Source: G965202665 sp965243835
GTDB lineage: Bacteria > Actinomycetota > Acidimicrobiia > Spongiisociales > Spongiisociaceae
NCBI GenBank assembly: GCA_965243835.1
Contig: OZ251578.1
Span: 2,976,001-3,040,000 of the forward strand
Reading direction: 5' to 3'
Length of the DNA stretch: 64,000 bases
Shown here: in pieces, positions 31,459-43,135 of the stretch
How positions within the stretch are numbered: position 1 is the stretch's first letter
Layout of the letters: each line of letters begins with the position of its first letter
The notes under the pieces: generated by a model
Seen by the model: only the letters and a program-made list of their open reading frames with translations
What the model was told of the DNA's origin: nothing
The model's database searches: none
Program-made: the position numbers and the translations under genes

Positions 31459-32898
31459 GTGATACCCGAACGTTTCAAATGGCTCACCGAAGGGGAAGTC
31501 CGCCGTCTGAGCGGGCTGTTCGCCGCCGCCGGGTTTGAACTGCACCTGGTGGGCGGGTCGGTGCGCGACGCCCTGCTGGGGCGGGAGGTCCCCGATATGG
31601 ATTTCGCCACCTCCGCCCGGCCCCCGGCTGTCAAGGCACTCCTGCGGGGATGGGCGGACAACCTGTACGCGGTGGGGGAGCGGTTCGGAACCATCGCTGC
31701 CCGCAAGGACGGCTTCCTCTACGAAATCACCACTTTCCGTTCCGAAGCCTACGATCCGGACAGCCGCCGCCCGCAGGTCAAGTACGGAGATTCCGTCGAA
31801 CAGGATTTGTCCCGGCGGGATTTCACGGTCAACGCCATGGCCATCAGCCTGACCGAAGACCAGCCCCGGTTGCTCGACCCGTACCAGGGGACGGCGGATG
31901 CGGCCCGGGGCGTGTTGCGCACCCCGCTCGGCCCGCAGGTTTCTTTCTCCGACGACCCGTTGCGAATGTTGCGCCTGTTCCGCTTCGCCGCCCAGCTGGG
32001 GTTCCGCCCCGGCCCCGAGGAGCTGGCGGCGGTGGGGGAAATGGCCGACCGGTTGCGGATTGTCAGTCCGGAGCGCATCCGGGACGAGTTGTCCAAACTG
32101 CTGGTTGCTCCGGGGGCGCGGGCGGGGATGGAGGGGCTGGCGTCTTCCGGTTTGGCGGAGGAGTTCATCCCGGAGATTCCCGCGTTGGCTATGGAAAGCG
32201 ACCCCGACCATCGTCACAAGGACGTACTGGCCCACTCCTTGGCGGTGATGGAAAAAACCGAACCCGACCTGGTGTTGCGGTTGGCGGCCCTGTTCCATGA
32301 TGTGGGCAAGCCCGCCACCCGCCGTTTTGCGGGGCCGCGGGTCACCTTTCATTCCCACGAGGTGGTGGGAGCCCGCATGACCCGCCGGCGCCTGCGGGAG
32401 TTGCGTTATCCGAAGGAAGTGATCGCGCATGTGTCGGAACTGGTTTTTCTGCATATGCGGGCCCACACTTTCAAGATGGGGTGGACCGATTCGGCGGTGC
32501 GCCGCTACGTGCGGGACGCGGGGCCCCTGCTGGACAAACTGAACCAGCTGGTGCGGTGCGATGTGACCACCGCCAACGAACGCAAAGAGCGGGCCATCGC
32601 CCGGCAAATGGACGAGTTGGAAGAACGCATCGTCCATTTGCGGGCCCGGGAGGAGTTGGATGCCCTGCGCCCCCCCGTGGACGGCAACCAGGTGATGGAA
32701 TACCTGGGCATCCCCCCCGGACGGCAAGTGGGGGAGATACTGAAAATGCTGTTGGAGAAGCGCATCGAGGACGGCCCCTACCAGCCGCAGGAGGCCTACG
32801 AACTGGTCCGGGAGTGGGCGGTCGGCGAAGGGTTGGACGACCCCGGCCCGCCCCCGCCGGATCCCCCCGCATCCCCGGAGCCGGCCCCTGAGCCCTAA
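31459..32898 (+). CDS. pcnA: CCA tRNA nucleotidyltransferase / poly(A) polymerase family
   Basis: 479 residues from a GTG start. The head has the nucleotidyltransferase site L-V-G-G-S-V-R-D-A-L-L-G and metal-binding D-M-D-F-A-T. R-R-D-F-T-V-N-A-M-A and D-P-Y-Q-G follow, then L-R-M-L-R-L-F-R-F-A-A. A C-terminal HD domain has the pair H-D-V-G-K-P. It adds or repairs the 3' CCA of tRNAs. Two of the three tRNAs at 58.6-58.9 kb lack an encoded CCA. Its last ~40 codons are duplicated in degenerate form at 33388 onward. It corresponds to Rv3907 by synteny. Confidence 0.94.
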   Translation: MIPERFKWLTEGEVRRLSGLFAAAGFELHLVGGSVRDALLGREVPDMDFATSARPPAVKALLRGWADNLYAVGERFGTIAARKDGFLYEITTFRSEAYDPDSRRPQVKYGDSVEQDLSRRDFTVNAMAISLTEDQPRLLDPYQGTADAARGVLRTPLGPQVSFSDDPLRMLRLFRFAAQLGFRPGPEELAAVGEMADRLRIVSPERIRDELSKLLVAPGARAGMEGLASSGLAEEFIPEIPALAMESDPDHRHKDVLAHSLAVMEKTEPDLVLRLAALFHDVGKPATRRFAGPRVTFHSHEVVGARMTRRRLRELRYPKEVIAHVSELVFLHMRAHTFKMGWTDSAVRRYVRDAGPLLDKLNQLVRCDVTTANERKERAIARQMDELEERIVHLRAREELDALRPPVDGNQVMEYLGIPPGRQVGEILKMLLEKRIEDGPYQPQEAYELVREWAVGEGLDDPGPPPPDPPASPEPAPEP

Positions 32899-33387
32899 GG
32901 TCGCGGGAAGGCGGTTAAATAGCCCCGGTTGTTTAAAAGCTTTCCCGGCCGCCGGGGGCGCCGCCCTTCGGGCGCCTCGTCGTATTTTGCCATCGCGCCG
33001 ACGGCTCGATCCCGGGCGTGGATGCTCGGCGGGGAGGAGCCCTCGTCAGCGTGGGGAATACCCGGTGTCGCGGGAGAACAGGTCCGGCCGTTTTCGGCCG
33101 CCGCGCGGGAGTTGGCGAAAGTCTTCGGAGCCTTGATTCAAGCCGGGGGTCCGCGTGCTCCGGCAAGCCGCTCGCCGCTCCATCTGGGTTTGGTCCCCTG
33201 TGGTGATTAAAGTAGTAGGGCGGCCGTCCCCAGTTGCTATATAGCTATGCCGATACCGGGGGCGGCCGCTCTTAAACCCGATACTATAGCGTGATATTGG
33301 GATGGGCGTTGCGCTCGGGGAGTTTCCTGGGCCGTTGCGCGAGGTGAAGGGCGAATTGTCTTCCGGACCGGCAATCAGTCTGTCCCT
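32779..33387. repeat. Diverged tandem duplication, unit 1 (pcnA 3' end plus non-coding DNA)
   Basis: Begins within the last codons of pcnA and continues into hairpin-rich non-coding DNA. The best-kept block is about 32990-33070, nearly identical to 33590-33670. It also holds a TTCGGGCG hairpin near 32960 and a 12-bp stem at 33220-33269. No gene is visible after the pcnA stop. Confidence 0.8.
33220..33269 (+). other. Conserved RNA-like hairpin, copy 1
   Basis: GCGGCCGTCCCC and GGGGGCGGCCGC pair as a 12-bp stem with one G-U. The 26-base loop contains the palindrome GCTATATAGC. The same stem recurs in unit 2. No T-run follows. Confidence 0.5.
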
Positions 33388-33966
33388 ATTAGCCGCAGGA
33401 GGTCTACGAACTGGTCCGGGAGTGGGCCCGCTCCCGCCGTATCTCCCACGCCCCCGGAGATGGCCCCTGAGCCCTGAGGTTGCGGGAGGGCGCGGTTAAA
33501 TAGGTCCGGTTGATCGGCGAAGCTTTCCCGGTGCCGGGCGCGGTCGCCCTTCGGGCGCCTCGTCGTATTTTGCCATCGCGCCGACGGATTGATCCCGGGC
33601 GTGGATGCTCGGCGGGGAGGAGCCCTCGTCAGCGTGGGGAATACCCGGCGTCGTGGGAGAACGGGTCCGATCGATTCGATTACAGCGCGGGAGTTGGCGA
33701 AAGTCTTCGGAGACTTGATTCAAACCGGGGGGCCCGCGTGCTCCGGCAACCCGTCCGCCGCTCCGTCTGGGTTTGGTCCCGGGTGGTGGTTTAAAGCAAC
33801 AGGGCGGTCGCCCCCGTGGACCCTTTAGACCGGACTAGCCGGGGGCGGACGCGCTTAATCGGTACTATAACGTTGTATCGGGACGGGTGCTCCCGGGTCG
33901 GAACGAACCCGAACATCGCGGGGTCCGGCGGACAGGTAGGTAACCAGGGGAAGAAAGGGAGGCGCA
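33388..33966. repeat. Diverged tandem duplication, unit 2
   Basis: A second copy of unit 1. It starts with a degenerate version of the pcnA tail containing an early TAG and ends at the MaoC gene. Indels and substitutions are spread over the whole unit, so the duplication is old. No gene is seen in it. Confidence 0.8.
33804..33852 (+). other. Conserved RNA-like hairpin, copy 2
   Basis: GCGGTCGCCCCC and GGGGGCGGACGC form nearly the same stem as copy 1. One G-U pair has become G-C and another G-C has become G-U, while one position (G-A) is unpaired. Pairing is therefore mostly kept despite sequence change. Confidence 0.45.
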
Positions 33967-34491
33967 ATGCCTTTGCGGGAAAGACAGTTCGGTCGTTACT
34001 ACGAGGACTTCGCGGTGGGGGACGTGTACCGCAGTCCGCTGGGGCGGACCATCACCGAGGCGGACAACATCTGGATGACGTTGCTGACGATGAACACCAA
34101 CCAGTCCCATTTCAACGACCACTACGCGGAGACCACCCCGTTCGGGAAGGCCATCGTCAACTCGGGGGTGACCTTGGCCATCGTGCTGGGGCTGAGCGTG
34201 GTGGACACCTCCCAGAAGGTGTTCGCCAATCTGGGCTGGGACCGCATCCGCCTCACCAAGCCGGTGTTCGTGGGCGACACCCTCTACGCCGAGTCGCAGG
34301 TGCTGTCCAAGCGGGAGTCGGAGTCCCGCCCCTATGGGGGGATCGTCTCTTTCCGCACCCGGGGCCTCAACCAGGAGGGGGGCACGGTGCTGGTCTACGA
34401 ACGGTCGGTGTTCGTCTACAAACGCTCCGCCCCCCAGGACAAGGGATTTTGGCCCGAACCGGACGTTCCCATCGAGGAACTGGGCGATTGA
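33967..34491 (+). CDS. MaoC-like (R)-specific acyl-CoA hydratase
   Basis: 174 residues of the hot-dog fold. The hydratase segment is M-N-T-N-Q-S-H-F-N-D-H-Y-A, followed by F-G-K-A-I-V-N-S-G; Asn/Asp and His here match the family's catalytic positions. The later L-T-K-P-V-F-V-G-D-T-L-Y-A-E-S is also typical. It probably hydrates an enoyl- or mesaconyl-type CoA; the substrate is unknown. GGGAGG precedes the ATG. The acyl-CoA dehydrogenase gene downstream is convergent. Confidence 0.87.
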   Translation: MPLRERQFGRYYEDFAVGDVYRSPLGRTITEADNIWMTLLTMNTNQSHFNDHYAETTPFGKAIVNSGVTLAIVLGLSVVDTSQKVFANLGWDRIRLTKPVFVGDTLYAESQVLSKRESESRPYGGIVSFRTRGLNQEGGTVLVYERSVFVYKRSAPQDKGFWPEPDVPIEELGD

Positions 34492-34503
34492 CCGCCGCCG
34501 GGC

Positions 34504-35667
34504 TCAGTCGATTTTGACCCGTTCCGAGATCAGCCCCCGGGCGATCACCGTTTTCAGGATTTCGTTGGTGCCTTCCCCGATGGCGGTCAGGGGGGCGTCC
34601 CGATACAGACGTTCGATGTCCAACTCTTGGGAGTAGCCGGCCCCGCCGTGCACCCGCATTGATTCCAGGGAGTTCTCCAGTGCCGCCTCGGAAGCGAAAT
34701 ATTTGGCCATCCCCGCCTCCAGGTCCACCCGCTTCCCCTGGTCGGCCTGGGCGGCGGCCCACCAGGTTAGCAACCGGGCGGCCTGGGTTTTGGTGGCCAT
34801 CTCCGCCAGTTTCAACTGGACGGCCTGGAACCCGGCGATGGGCTGTCCGAAGGCTTTCCGCTCCCGGCTGTAGGACAGGGCCTGGTCGTAGGCTTCCTGG
34901 GCTATTCCCACCGAGCGGGCGGCGATGTTGATGCGTCCGATTTCCAGCCCTCCCAGAACCTGTTGCAGGCCCCGTCCTTCCTCCCCCCCCAGCAGGTTGG
35001 CGGCCGGCGTCCGCACATCGTCGAGCAGCACTTCGCAACTTTCGGGCCCCTTGTAGCCCAGTTTGGGCAGGTCGCGGGAGACCGTGAAGCCCGGCGTTCC
35101 CTGTTCCACCAACAGCACGCTCATTCCCCGATGGGCCGGGTCGGCCTCCGGGTCGGTTTTGGCCAGCACCGGCAACGGGTCGGCGAAGCGGGCGTTGGTA
35201 ATCCACATTTTGGTTCCCCGGATGACGTATTCGTCCCCGTCCCGCACGGCCCGCGTTTTGATGCCCTGCAGGTCGGACCCGGCGTCCGGTTCGGTGAGGG
35301 CCACGCCGGTGCGCCTGGCGCCGGAGGCCAAGTCGGGCAGGTAGCGGCGGCGCTGTTCGGGGGTGCCGTGTTTGGCGATCATAAAGCAGGACAGGGTGTG
35401 GCTGCCGAGGATGCCGGCGATGCCCATCCAGGCCCGGCTGATTTCCTCGAAAGCGATGGCCAGGCTGACCAGGTCCGCTCCCATCCCGCCGTATTCCTCC
35501 GGCACCGTCAACCCGAACAGGCCCATCTCTTTCATTGAGTCCACGATTTCGGTCGGGTAGCGGCCGGACTGTTCCCATTCCCGCGCCACCGGCCGGATTT
35601 CCCGGTCCGCAAACTCCCGGACGGTGTTGCGGAACAGCAGATGTTCGGGGCTGAGGTTGAAATCCAT
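34504..35667 (-). CDS. Acyl-CoA dehydrogenase
   Basis: 387 residues with the usual three domains. The FAD-binding middle domain has A-L-T-E-P-D-A-G-S-D and M-W-I-T-N-A-R-F-A. The C-terminal domain has R-K-A-F-G-Q-P-I-A-G-F-Q and the family signature G-E-G-T-N-E-I-L-K-T. Q-x-x-G-G-x-G-Y-like text appears as H-G-G-A-G-Y-S. It oxidises acyl-CoA thioesters to enoyl-CoA, passing electrons to ETF. Chain-length specificity cannot be read from the sequence. Confidence 0.95.
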   Translation of the reverse strand: MDFNLSPEHLLFRNTVREFADREIRPVAREWEQSGRYPTEIVDSMKEMGLFGLTVPEEYGGMGADLVSLAIAFEEISRAWMGIAGILGSHTLSCFMIAKHGTPEQRRRYLPDLASGARRTGVALTEPDAGSDLQGIKTRAVRDGDEYVIRGTKMWITNARFADPLPVLAKTDPEADPAHRGMSVLLVEQGTPGFTVSRDLPKLGYKGPESCEVLLDDVRTPAANLLGGEEGRGLQQVLGGLEIGRINIAARSVGIAQEAYDQALSYSRERKAFGQPIAGFQAVQLKLAEMATKTQAARLLTWWAAAQADQGKRVDLEAGMAKYFASEAALENSLESMRVHGGAGYSQELDIERLYRDAPLTAIGEGTNEILKTVIARGLISERVKID

Positions 35668-35807
35668 TTATCGGCCTCCTCTTTTATGGGGGACTATATG
35701 AGGGTAGAGGGTCGGGGGCGGTTTTGCCGACCGGAGGAGCGGATTGCCCCCCGCCTGCGGTAAAGTAGCGTCTTATCCCCCCTGTAACCGACCGGCGGAG
35801 GAACGGA

Positions 35808-36734
35808 ATGAACAACGACAAGCGCCCCCAAGTGGTGGTTGCGGAACTGGTCTCGGAGACCATCTTGCGCCTGCTGGGGCGGAGTTGCGAGGTGACGGAG
35901 GCGGAGGAGGTTTCCCGAGAGCGGCTTTTGGAACTAATGGGGGAGGCGCAGGGGATCGTGGTGCGCAGCGGGGTGCGGGTGGACCGGGAGCTGATCGAGT
36001 CCGCCCCGGGACTGCGGGTGATCGGCCGGGCGGGGGTCGGTTTGGACAACATCGACCTGGAGGCGGCCCGGGAGGCGGGGGCGGAGGTGGTGAGCGCCCC
36101 GGCCGCCAACTCCATCTCCGCGGCCGAGCACACGTTCGCCCTGATGCTGGCTATGTGCCGCAACCTCCCGCAGGCGGACGCCTCGGTCCGTTCGGGGTCG
36201 TGGGACCGGGCCCGATTCCGGGGGGTGGAGCTGTACGGGAAGACGCTGGGGGTGGTGGGGCTGGGCCGGATCGGGTCGCTGGTGGCGGAACGGGCGTTGG
36301 CTTTCGGAATGTCGTTTCTGGTCTACGACCCCTATTTGACGCCGGAGCGGGTGGCCGGCCTGGGAGGCGAGCTGGTGGACCTGGAACGGCTGTTGGCCGA
36401 ATCCGATTTCATCACCATCCACATTCCGCTCACCGGGGAAACCCGCAACCTGATCGGCAGGGAGGCCCTGGCGGCCGCCAAACCGGGGGTGCGCATCATA
36501 AACGCCTCCCGGGGCGGGGTGCTGGACGAGGAGGCCCTGGTGGAGGGGTTGCGCTCCGGCAGGGTCGCCGGGGCGGCCCTGGACGTGTTCGTCTCCGAGC
36601 CGATGACCGAAGGCCCGCTGTTGGAGCATCCGGCAATCGTGGTGACCCCCCACCTGGCCGCCTCCACCGCCGAAGCCCAAGACCGGGTAGGGGAAGAAGT
36701 AGCCCGAAAAATGCTGGAAATCCTATTCCCCTAA
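35808..36734 (+). CDS. serA: D-2-hydroxyacid dehydrogenase, short 3-phosphoglycerate dehydrogenase type
   Basis: 308 residues. The NAD-binding site is V-V-G-L-G-R-I-G-S-L-V-A. The catalytic Arg lies in N-A-S-R-G-G-V-L-D-E, a Glu in D-V-F-V-S-E-P, and the His in T-P-H-L-A-A-S-T. The N-terminal R-S-G-V-R-V-D and G-R-A-G-V-G-L-D-N-I-D are phosphoglycerate-dehydrogenase-like. It lacks the C-terminal ACT domain of full-length SerA, so serine feedback is unlikely. Other hydroxyacid substrates are possible. Confidence 0.85.
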   Translation: MNNDKRPQVVVAELVSETILRLLGRSCEVTEAEEVSRERLLELMGEAQGIVVRSGVRVDRELIESAPGLRVIGRAGVGLDNIDLEAAREAGAEVVSAPAANSISAAEHTFALMLAMCRNLPQADASVRSGSWDRARFRGVELYGKTLGVVGLGRIGSLVAERALAFGMSFLVYDPYLTPERVAGLGGELVDLERLLAESDFITIHIPLTGETRNLIGREALAAAKPGVRIINASRGGVLDEEALVEGLRSGRVAGAALDVFVSEPMTEGPLLEHPAIVVTPHLAASTAEAQDRVGEEVARKMLEILFP

Positions 36735-36804
36735 CCCGGCGGACGGCTTGACCGAAGTTTTTGTTTACGACGATGAAGGCGCGATGGAGCGTACTGCGTT
36801 TTCC

Positions 36805-37200
36805 TCAAACAGCCGCCGGGTACCCGGTTCGTTCGTAGAGGACGATGCCTTCGGCGGTCGCCGTTTCATAAACGCGTGAGTTGCTGGCGGCGTGCTTTTC
36901 CCACTCTACGGTGGAGAAAACATCCAGGTCCAGGTCGGGGCGGCGACGGTTGGTTAGCTCCGGCGACAGTTTATCCAAGGCGTTTCCCAACGCCCAAAGG
37001 TATTCGCCGTTTCTTTCCAGCCGTCCCCGGTTGGTGTCCGCCACCACAATCAAGTCAATGTCGCTACCGGGGTGAGCATCGCCGCGGGCGTAGGAACCCC
37101 ACAGAAGGGCCTTCTCGACGTCAAGCCCCCGGAGCACGGGCGTCAGGTGATCCCGTATCTCCCCGGGTGTGATCATCATAAACGTAACCGGAACCGGCAT
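36805..37200 (-). CDS. MNT-type minimal nucleotidyltransferase
   Basis: 131 residues from the ATG at 37200, behind an AGGTGAT ribosome-like site; the ORF extends to 37254. The core is L-L-W-G-S-Y-A-R-G-D-A-H-P-G-S-D-I-D-L-I-V with a third acidic residue in D-L-D-V-F. Such proteins often act as antitoxins with HEPN toxins, but no HEPN gene adjoins it. The DNA just upstream is AT-rich, suggesting accessory origin. Confidence 0.75.
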   Translation of the reverse strand: MPVPVTFMMITPGEIRDHLTPVLRGLDVEKALLWGSYARGDAHPGSDIDLIVVADTNRGRLERNGEYLWALGNALDKLSPELTNRRRPDLDLDVFSTVEWEKHAASNSRVYETATAEGIVLYERTGYPAAV

Positions 37201-37368
37201 ATCACCTATTGTAGCCAAAGCAGGGAGATTTGACATTTTTGGCCTGTTTGACACACAAATTGTTTCTTAGAAACTGTGCAAGTTGTACTCTAGAACACCA
37301 AATGCATCATAGACTCTGTACTTTCTGTATACTAGAAATGGTTATCGGAAATCGGACGCGGGGAGCTC

Positions 37369-38610
37369 GTGGACTATCAACCTAGAATCGTAGACGCCCA
37401 ATTGTCCGAATGGCTGGACGCAATGCCTGCGGTGTTGATTGAGGGGGCGCGAGCGGTTGGCAAGACGGAGACCGCCCGCCGGGTGCGCGCGGACGAAATG
37501 TTGTTGGATGATCCGGACATCCGCGATTGGGCGCGGGACGACCCGTTTGCGGCGGTGGTCGGATGGCAGGAGCCCTTGCTGATCGACGAATGGCCTTTGG
37601 CTGGCTCCGTTTTTGACGGAGTGCGGCGACAGGTGGACGCCGATAGTCGCTCGGGCCGGTTCGTGCTCACCGGTTCGGCCAACCCGACGGGGATTGCCGC
37701 CCACCCGGGCACTGGCCGTTTTGTGACTTTGCGGATGCGGCCCATGACCCTCCCGGAGAGAGGGACGGGCGACACGCAGGTGTCTCTGTCGTCCCTGTTG
37801 GAAGGGGCGACCGCTTCCGTCGCGGGCCGCACCGACTTCGAACCATACGACTATGCCATGGAGATCGGCCTGTCGGGTTTTCCCGGAATCCGGCGGCATC
37901 CGGAGCGGAGCGGCCCGCAACTGGCTGAATACATAGAAAGGGTCATTCATCGCGACATAGAAACATCGGGGCGCAAATTGCGCAAGCCCGATTCCCTGCG
38001 TCGCTGGATGGCAGCGTTTGCGGCCGTTACCTCCACTACCGCCTCTTTGGAGAAAATCCGCGCCGCGTCCGCTGGCGGGGACGGTTCGGTCCCGGGCAGG
38101 AATACCGCCTTGGCCTACTATGAGACCTTGCGCAGTCTATGGCTGATTGACGATTTGCCGGGCTGGATGCCCTCGGAAAAGAAGCTGTCGCAGGTAAATT
38201 GGTCGTCCAAACGTCATCTGGCCGACCCCGCCTTGGCGTTGATGTTGTTGAGCAGGAACGCTCACTCCCTGTTGCTGAACAGGGAATTATTTGGCCGCCT
38301 CTTTGAATCCCTGGTGACGTTGAGCCTGCGGGTGTTCGCCGGGGCGATAGGCGCACGGGTCTATCACCTTCGCACCAAAGGCGGTCGCCAAGAAGTTGAT
38401 ATCATCCTGGAAACCGGCGAAGGCAGGGTGTTGGCGTTGGAGGCGAAACTCTCCCGGGTACCCCAAGACGGCGATTGCGACCACCTGCATTGGCTACGCA
38501 CCCGCCTCGGCTCGCGATGGATCGGCGGAGCGGTCATCAACACCGGTCCCTACGCCTACCGCCGCCGGGACGGCATAGCGGTCATCCCGTTGGCGATGCT
38601 GGGTCCTTGA
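37369..38610 (+). CDS. AAA_14 / DUF4143 ATPase
   Basis: 413 residues. Walker A is E-G-A-R-A-V-G-K-T-E-T-A near residue 25. A Walker-B-like L-L-I-D-E-W follows and the sensor is F-V-L-T-G-S-A-N. The C-terminal DUF4143 half contains L-F-E-S-L-V-T-L-S-L-R and a nuclease-like D-I-I-L-E-T, then A-L-E-A-K-L. These proteins are widespread in accessory DNA and their role is not known; some link to toxin-antitoxin or defence functions. GGGGAG precedes the GTG. It lies between an MNT gene and an R-M gene. Confidence 0.85.
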   Translation: MDYQPRIVDAQLSEWLDAMPAVLIEGARAVGKTETARRVRADEMLLDDPDIRDWARDDPFAAVVGWQEPLLIDEWPLAGSVFDGVRRQVDADSRSGRFVLTGSANPTGIAAHPGTGRFVTLRMRPMTLPERGTGDTQVSLSSLLEGATASVAGRTDFEPYDYAMEIGLSGFPGIRRHPERSGPQLAEYIERVIHRDIETSGRKLRKPDSLRRWMAAFAAVTSTTASLEKIRAASAGGDGSVPGRNTALAYYETLRSLWLIDDLPGWMPSEKKLSQVNWSSKRHLADPALALMLLSRNAHSLLLNRELFGRLFESLVTLSLRVFAGAIGARVYHLRTKGGRQEVDIILETGEGRVLALEAKLSRVPQDGDCDHLHWLRTRLGSRWIGGAVINTGPYAYRRRDGIAVIPLAMLGP

Positions 38611-38658
38611 TGTCCAGCGAGGAGTGGCTGATTCGGGTTTTTGGGTCTACTGTCCGAT

Positions 38659-41594
<2,936 letters not shown>

Positions 41595-41706
41595 TGTTCC
41601 TCCTAGTGCGGGATGGGAGAGTGGCACTCGATGTCAGATTAGACCGGCTGGACGCTCCGCGTCTCGATCCCGGGTATAACTAGGATGGGGCGGGAGGAGG
41701 CCGAAA

Positions 41707-42387
41707 ATGGGCGATGCCGACACAACGCATTTCTTGAACCTGTTCAAGCGAGCCGTCACTTCGGACGGGGCCCTCGCCTTGGCCCGTACGCATTGGTTCC
41801 CGGAGGCAACAGGGAATACTCCGGCGGTGGGATACGCCGGGGCGCGGGGCGAGCTGGTGCGGACTGCCGGATTCTCCGACCTCGATCAACTGTGGCCGGA
41901 ACGGGCCGAATATAGCGGTCCGCGGTTCGGCGAGTTCATCGAAGAGGCGGTCGTCGAGGATCTTTTCAGGGTGCTGGCGGGGTCCCGTAGCGTGTTGCGC
42001 AACCGGAAGGGCGGGCTGTCCGACCCGGCGGATTTCCAGTTCCCGTATCCGAAACTGTACAAGTTGGCCGCCCTTGCCCATGCAGACGGGGCATGGGTGA
42101 TGACCGCGATGGCTTGGGGGAAATGCCAGCATCAGTATGAGAGTGTCATCGAAAACGGCCGCCGGGCGAAAACCCTGGACGGCCAACCGGTGTTCGTTCG
42201 CTGGCTGAACGGGGAGGCTTTGGGGGTTTTGTATGGAGACTTCAGCGGGCTTACGGTTGTTGTTTCCGCTCCGGAGCCCTACCGGCGATTCCGGAGCGGC
42301 GAAGCGCCGTATGAGGAGGAGTTGACTCTTCCCGTCAAAGTGGAATGGGCGGTTGCCGACCCCGCCCGTTTCGTCTGTTGGCAATGA
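41707..42387 (+). CDS. Hypothetical protein, 226 residues
   Basis: Soluble-looking protein preceded by a good GGGAGGAGG ribosome site. It has no signal peptide, membrane helix or motif that I recognise. Noticeable blocks are G-F-S-D-L-D-Q-L-W-P-E and P-Y-P-K-L-Y-K-L-A-A-L-A. It is divergent from the type IIG-like gene across 112 bases and its stop overlaps the SDR start, so it may be co-transcribed with that gene. Confidence 0.7.
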   Translation: MGDADTTHFLNLFKRAVTSDGALALARTHWFPEATGNTPAVGYAGARGELVRTAGFSDLDQLWPERAEYSGPRFGEFIEEAVVEDLFRVLAGSRSVLRNRKGGLSDPADFQFPYPKLYKLAALAHADGAWVMTAMAWGKCQHQYESVIENGRRAKTLDGQPVFVRWLNGEALGVLYGDFSGLTVVVSAPEPYRRFRSGEAPYEEELTLPVKVEWAVADPARFVCWQ

Positions 42388-43118
42388 TGCTCGCAGATTC
42401 CGCCTTGAACGGAGGGTCGGCGAATACCGGAAGGACGGCTTTGGTTACCGGTACGGCGCGGGGGATTGGGCGCGCTATCGCCGAGCGGTTGCGGGAGGAC
42501 GGATTGCGGGTGGCGGGGGCGGACATTCTGCCGCACGAGGGGGAGGTGGATGTCGCCATGCGGGTCGACCTGGCCGACCCGGAGGCTTGTCGGCGGGCGG
42601 CGGACGAGGCGGGGGCGGTGGATGTGCTGGTCAACTGCGCGGCACTGTTTATTCACAAACCGATCCCCGACTTCACCGTGGAAGAATTCGACCGCACCAT
42701 CGCCGTCAACCTGCGGGCTATGTTCCTGCTGTCCCGGGACTTGGTGGCGGGGATGGCGGAGCGGGGATGGGGGCGGATCGTCAACGTATCCAGCATCGGG
42801 GCCCGCACCGGCGGGGTGTCCCAGTCGGCGGTGTACAACGCCACCAAAGCGGGCGTTCTTTCCCTGACCAAAAACTTCGCCCGCAACTACGGACGGTCCG
42901 GGGTGACCGTCAACGCGGTGCTTCCCGGATACGTGCACAGTCATATGACCTCCCACATCAACGAGGAGGAAAACGCAACCTACATGTCCCAGATTCCGCT
43001 GGGGCGGGGCGCTCAACCCGCCGAGATCGCCAACGTGGTGGGGTTTCTCGCCTCCGACGAGGCCGCCTACGTTACGGGGGCCTCGGTGGATGTCAACGGC
43101 GGCTGGGTGATGACCTGA
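42384..43118 (+). CDS. Short-chain dehydrogenase/reductase
   Basis: 244 residues with classical SDR motifs: T-G-T-A-R-G-I-G for the cofactor, N-C-A-A, and the catalytic N-V-S-S-I-G and Y-N-A-T-K. It ends in V-D-V-N-G-G-W. The acidic D-I-L-P-H after the second strand suggests NAD preference. Substrate unknown. The ATG overlaps the previous stop (ATGA); a second ATG follows directly. Similar enzymes include FabG-type and sugar dehydrogenases. Confidence 0.9.
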   Translation: MMLADSALNGGSANTGRTALVTGTARGIGRAIAERLREDGLRVAGADILPHEGEVDVAMRVDLADPEACRRAADEAGAVDVLVNCAALFIHKPIPDFTVEEFDRTIAVNLRAMFLLSRDLVAGMAERGWGRIVNVSSIGARTGGVSQSAVYNATKAGVLSLTKNFARNYGRSGVTVNAVLPGYVHSHMTSHINEEENATYMSQIPLGRGAQPAEIANVVGFLASDEAAYVTGASVDVNGGWVMT

Positions 43119-43135
43119 CCCGTTCCCCGCCCGCT

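Noticed and set aside
33660..33760. tRNA-like piece in the second repeat unit
   Set aside because: A short stem and a GATTCAA-like loop exist, but no acceptor stem or cloverleaf can be drawn.
37228..37260. TTGACA-like hexamers as a promoter for the AAA_14 gene
   Set aside because: Neither hexamer has a -10 at 16-18 bases. A TATACT at 37328-37333 has no good -35. Nothing firm can be called.
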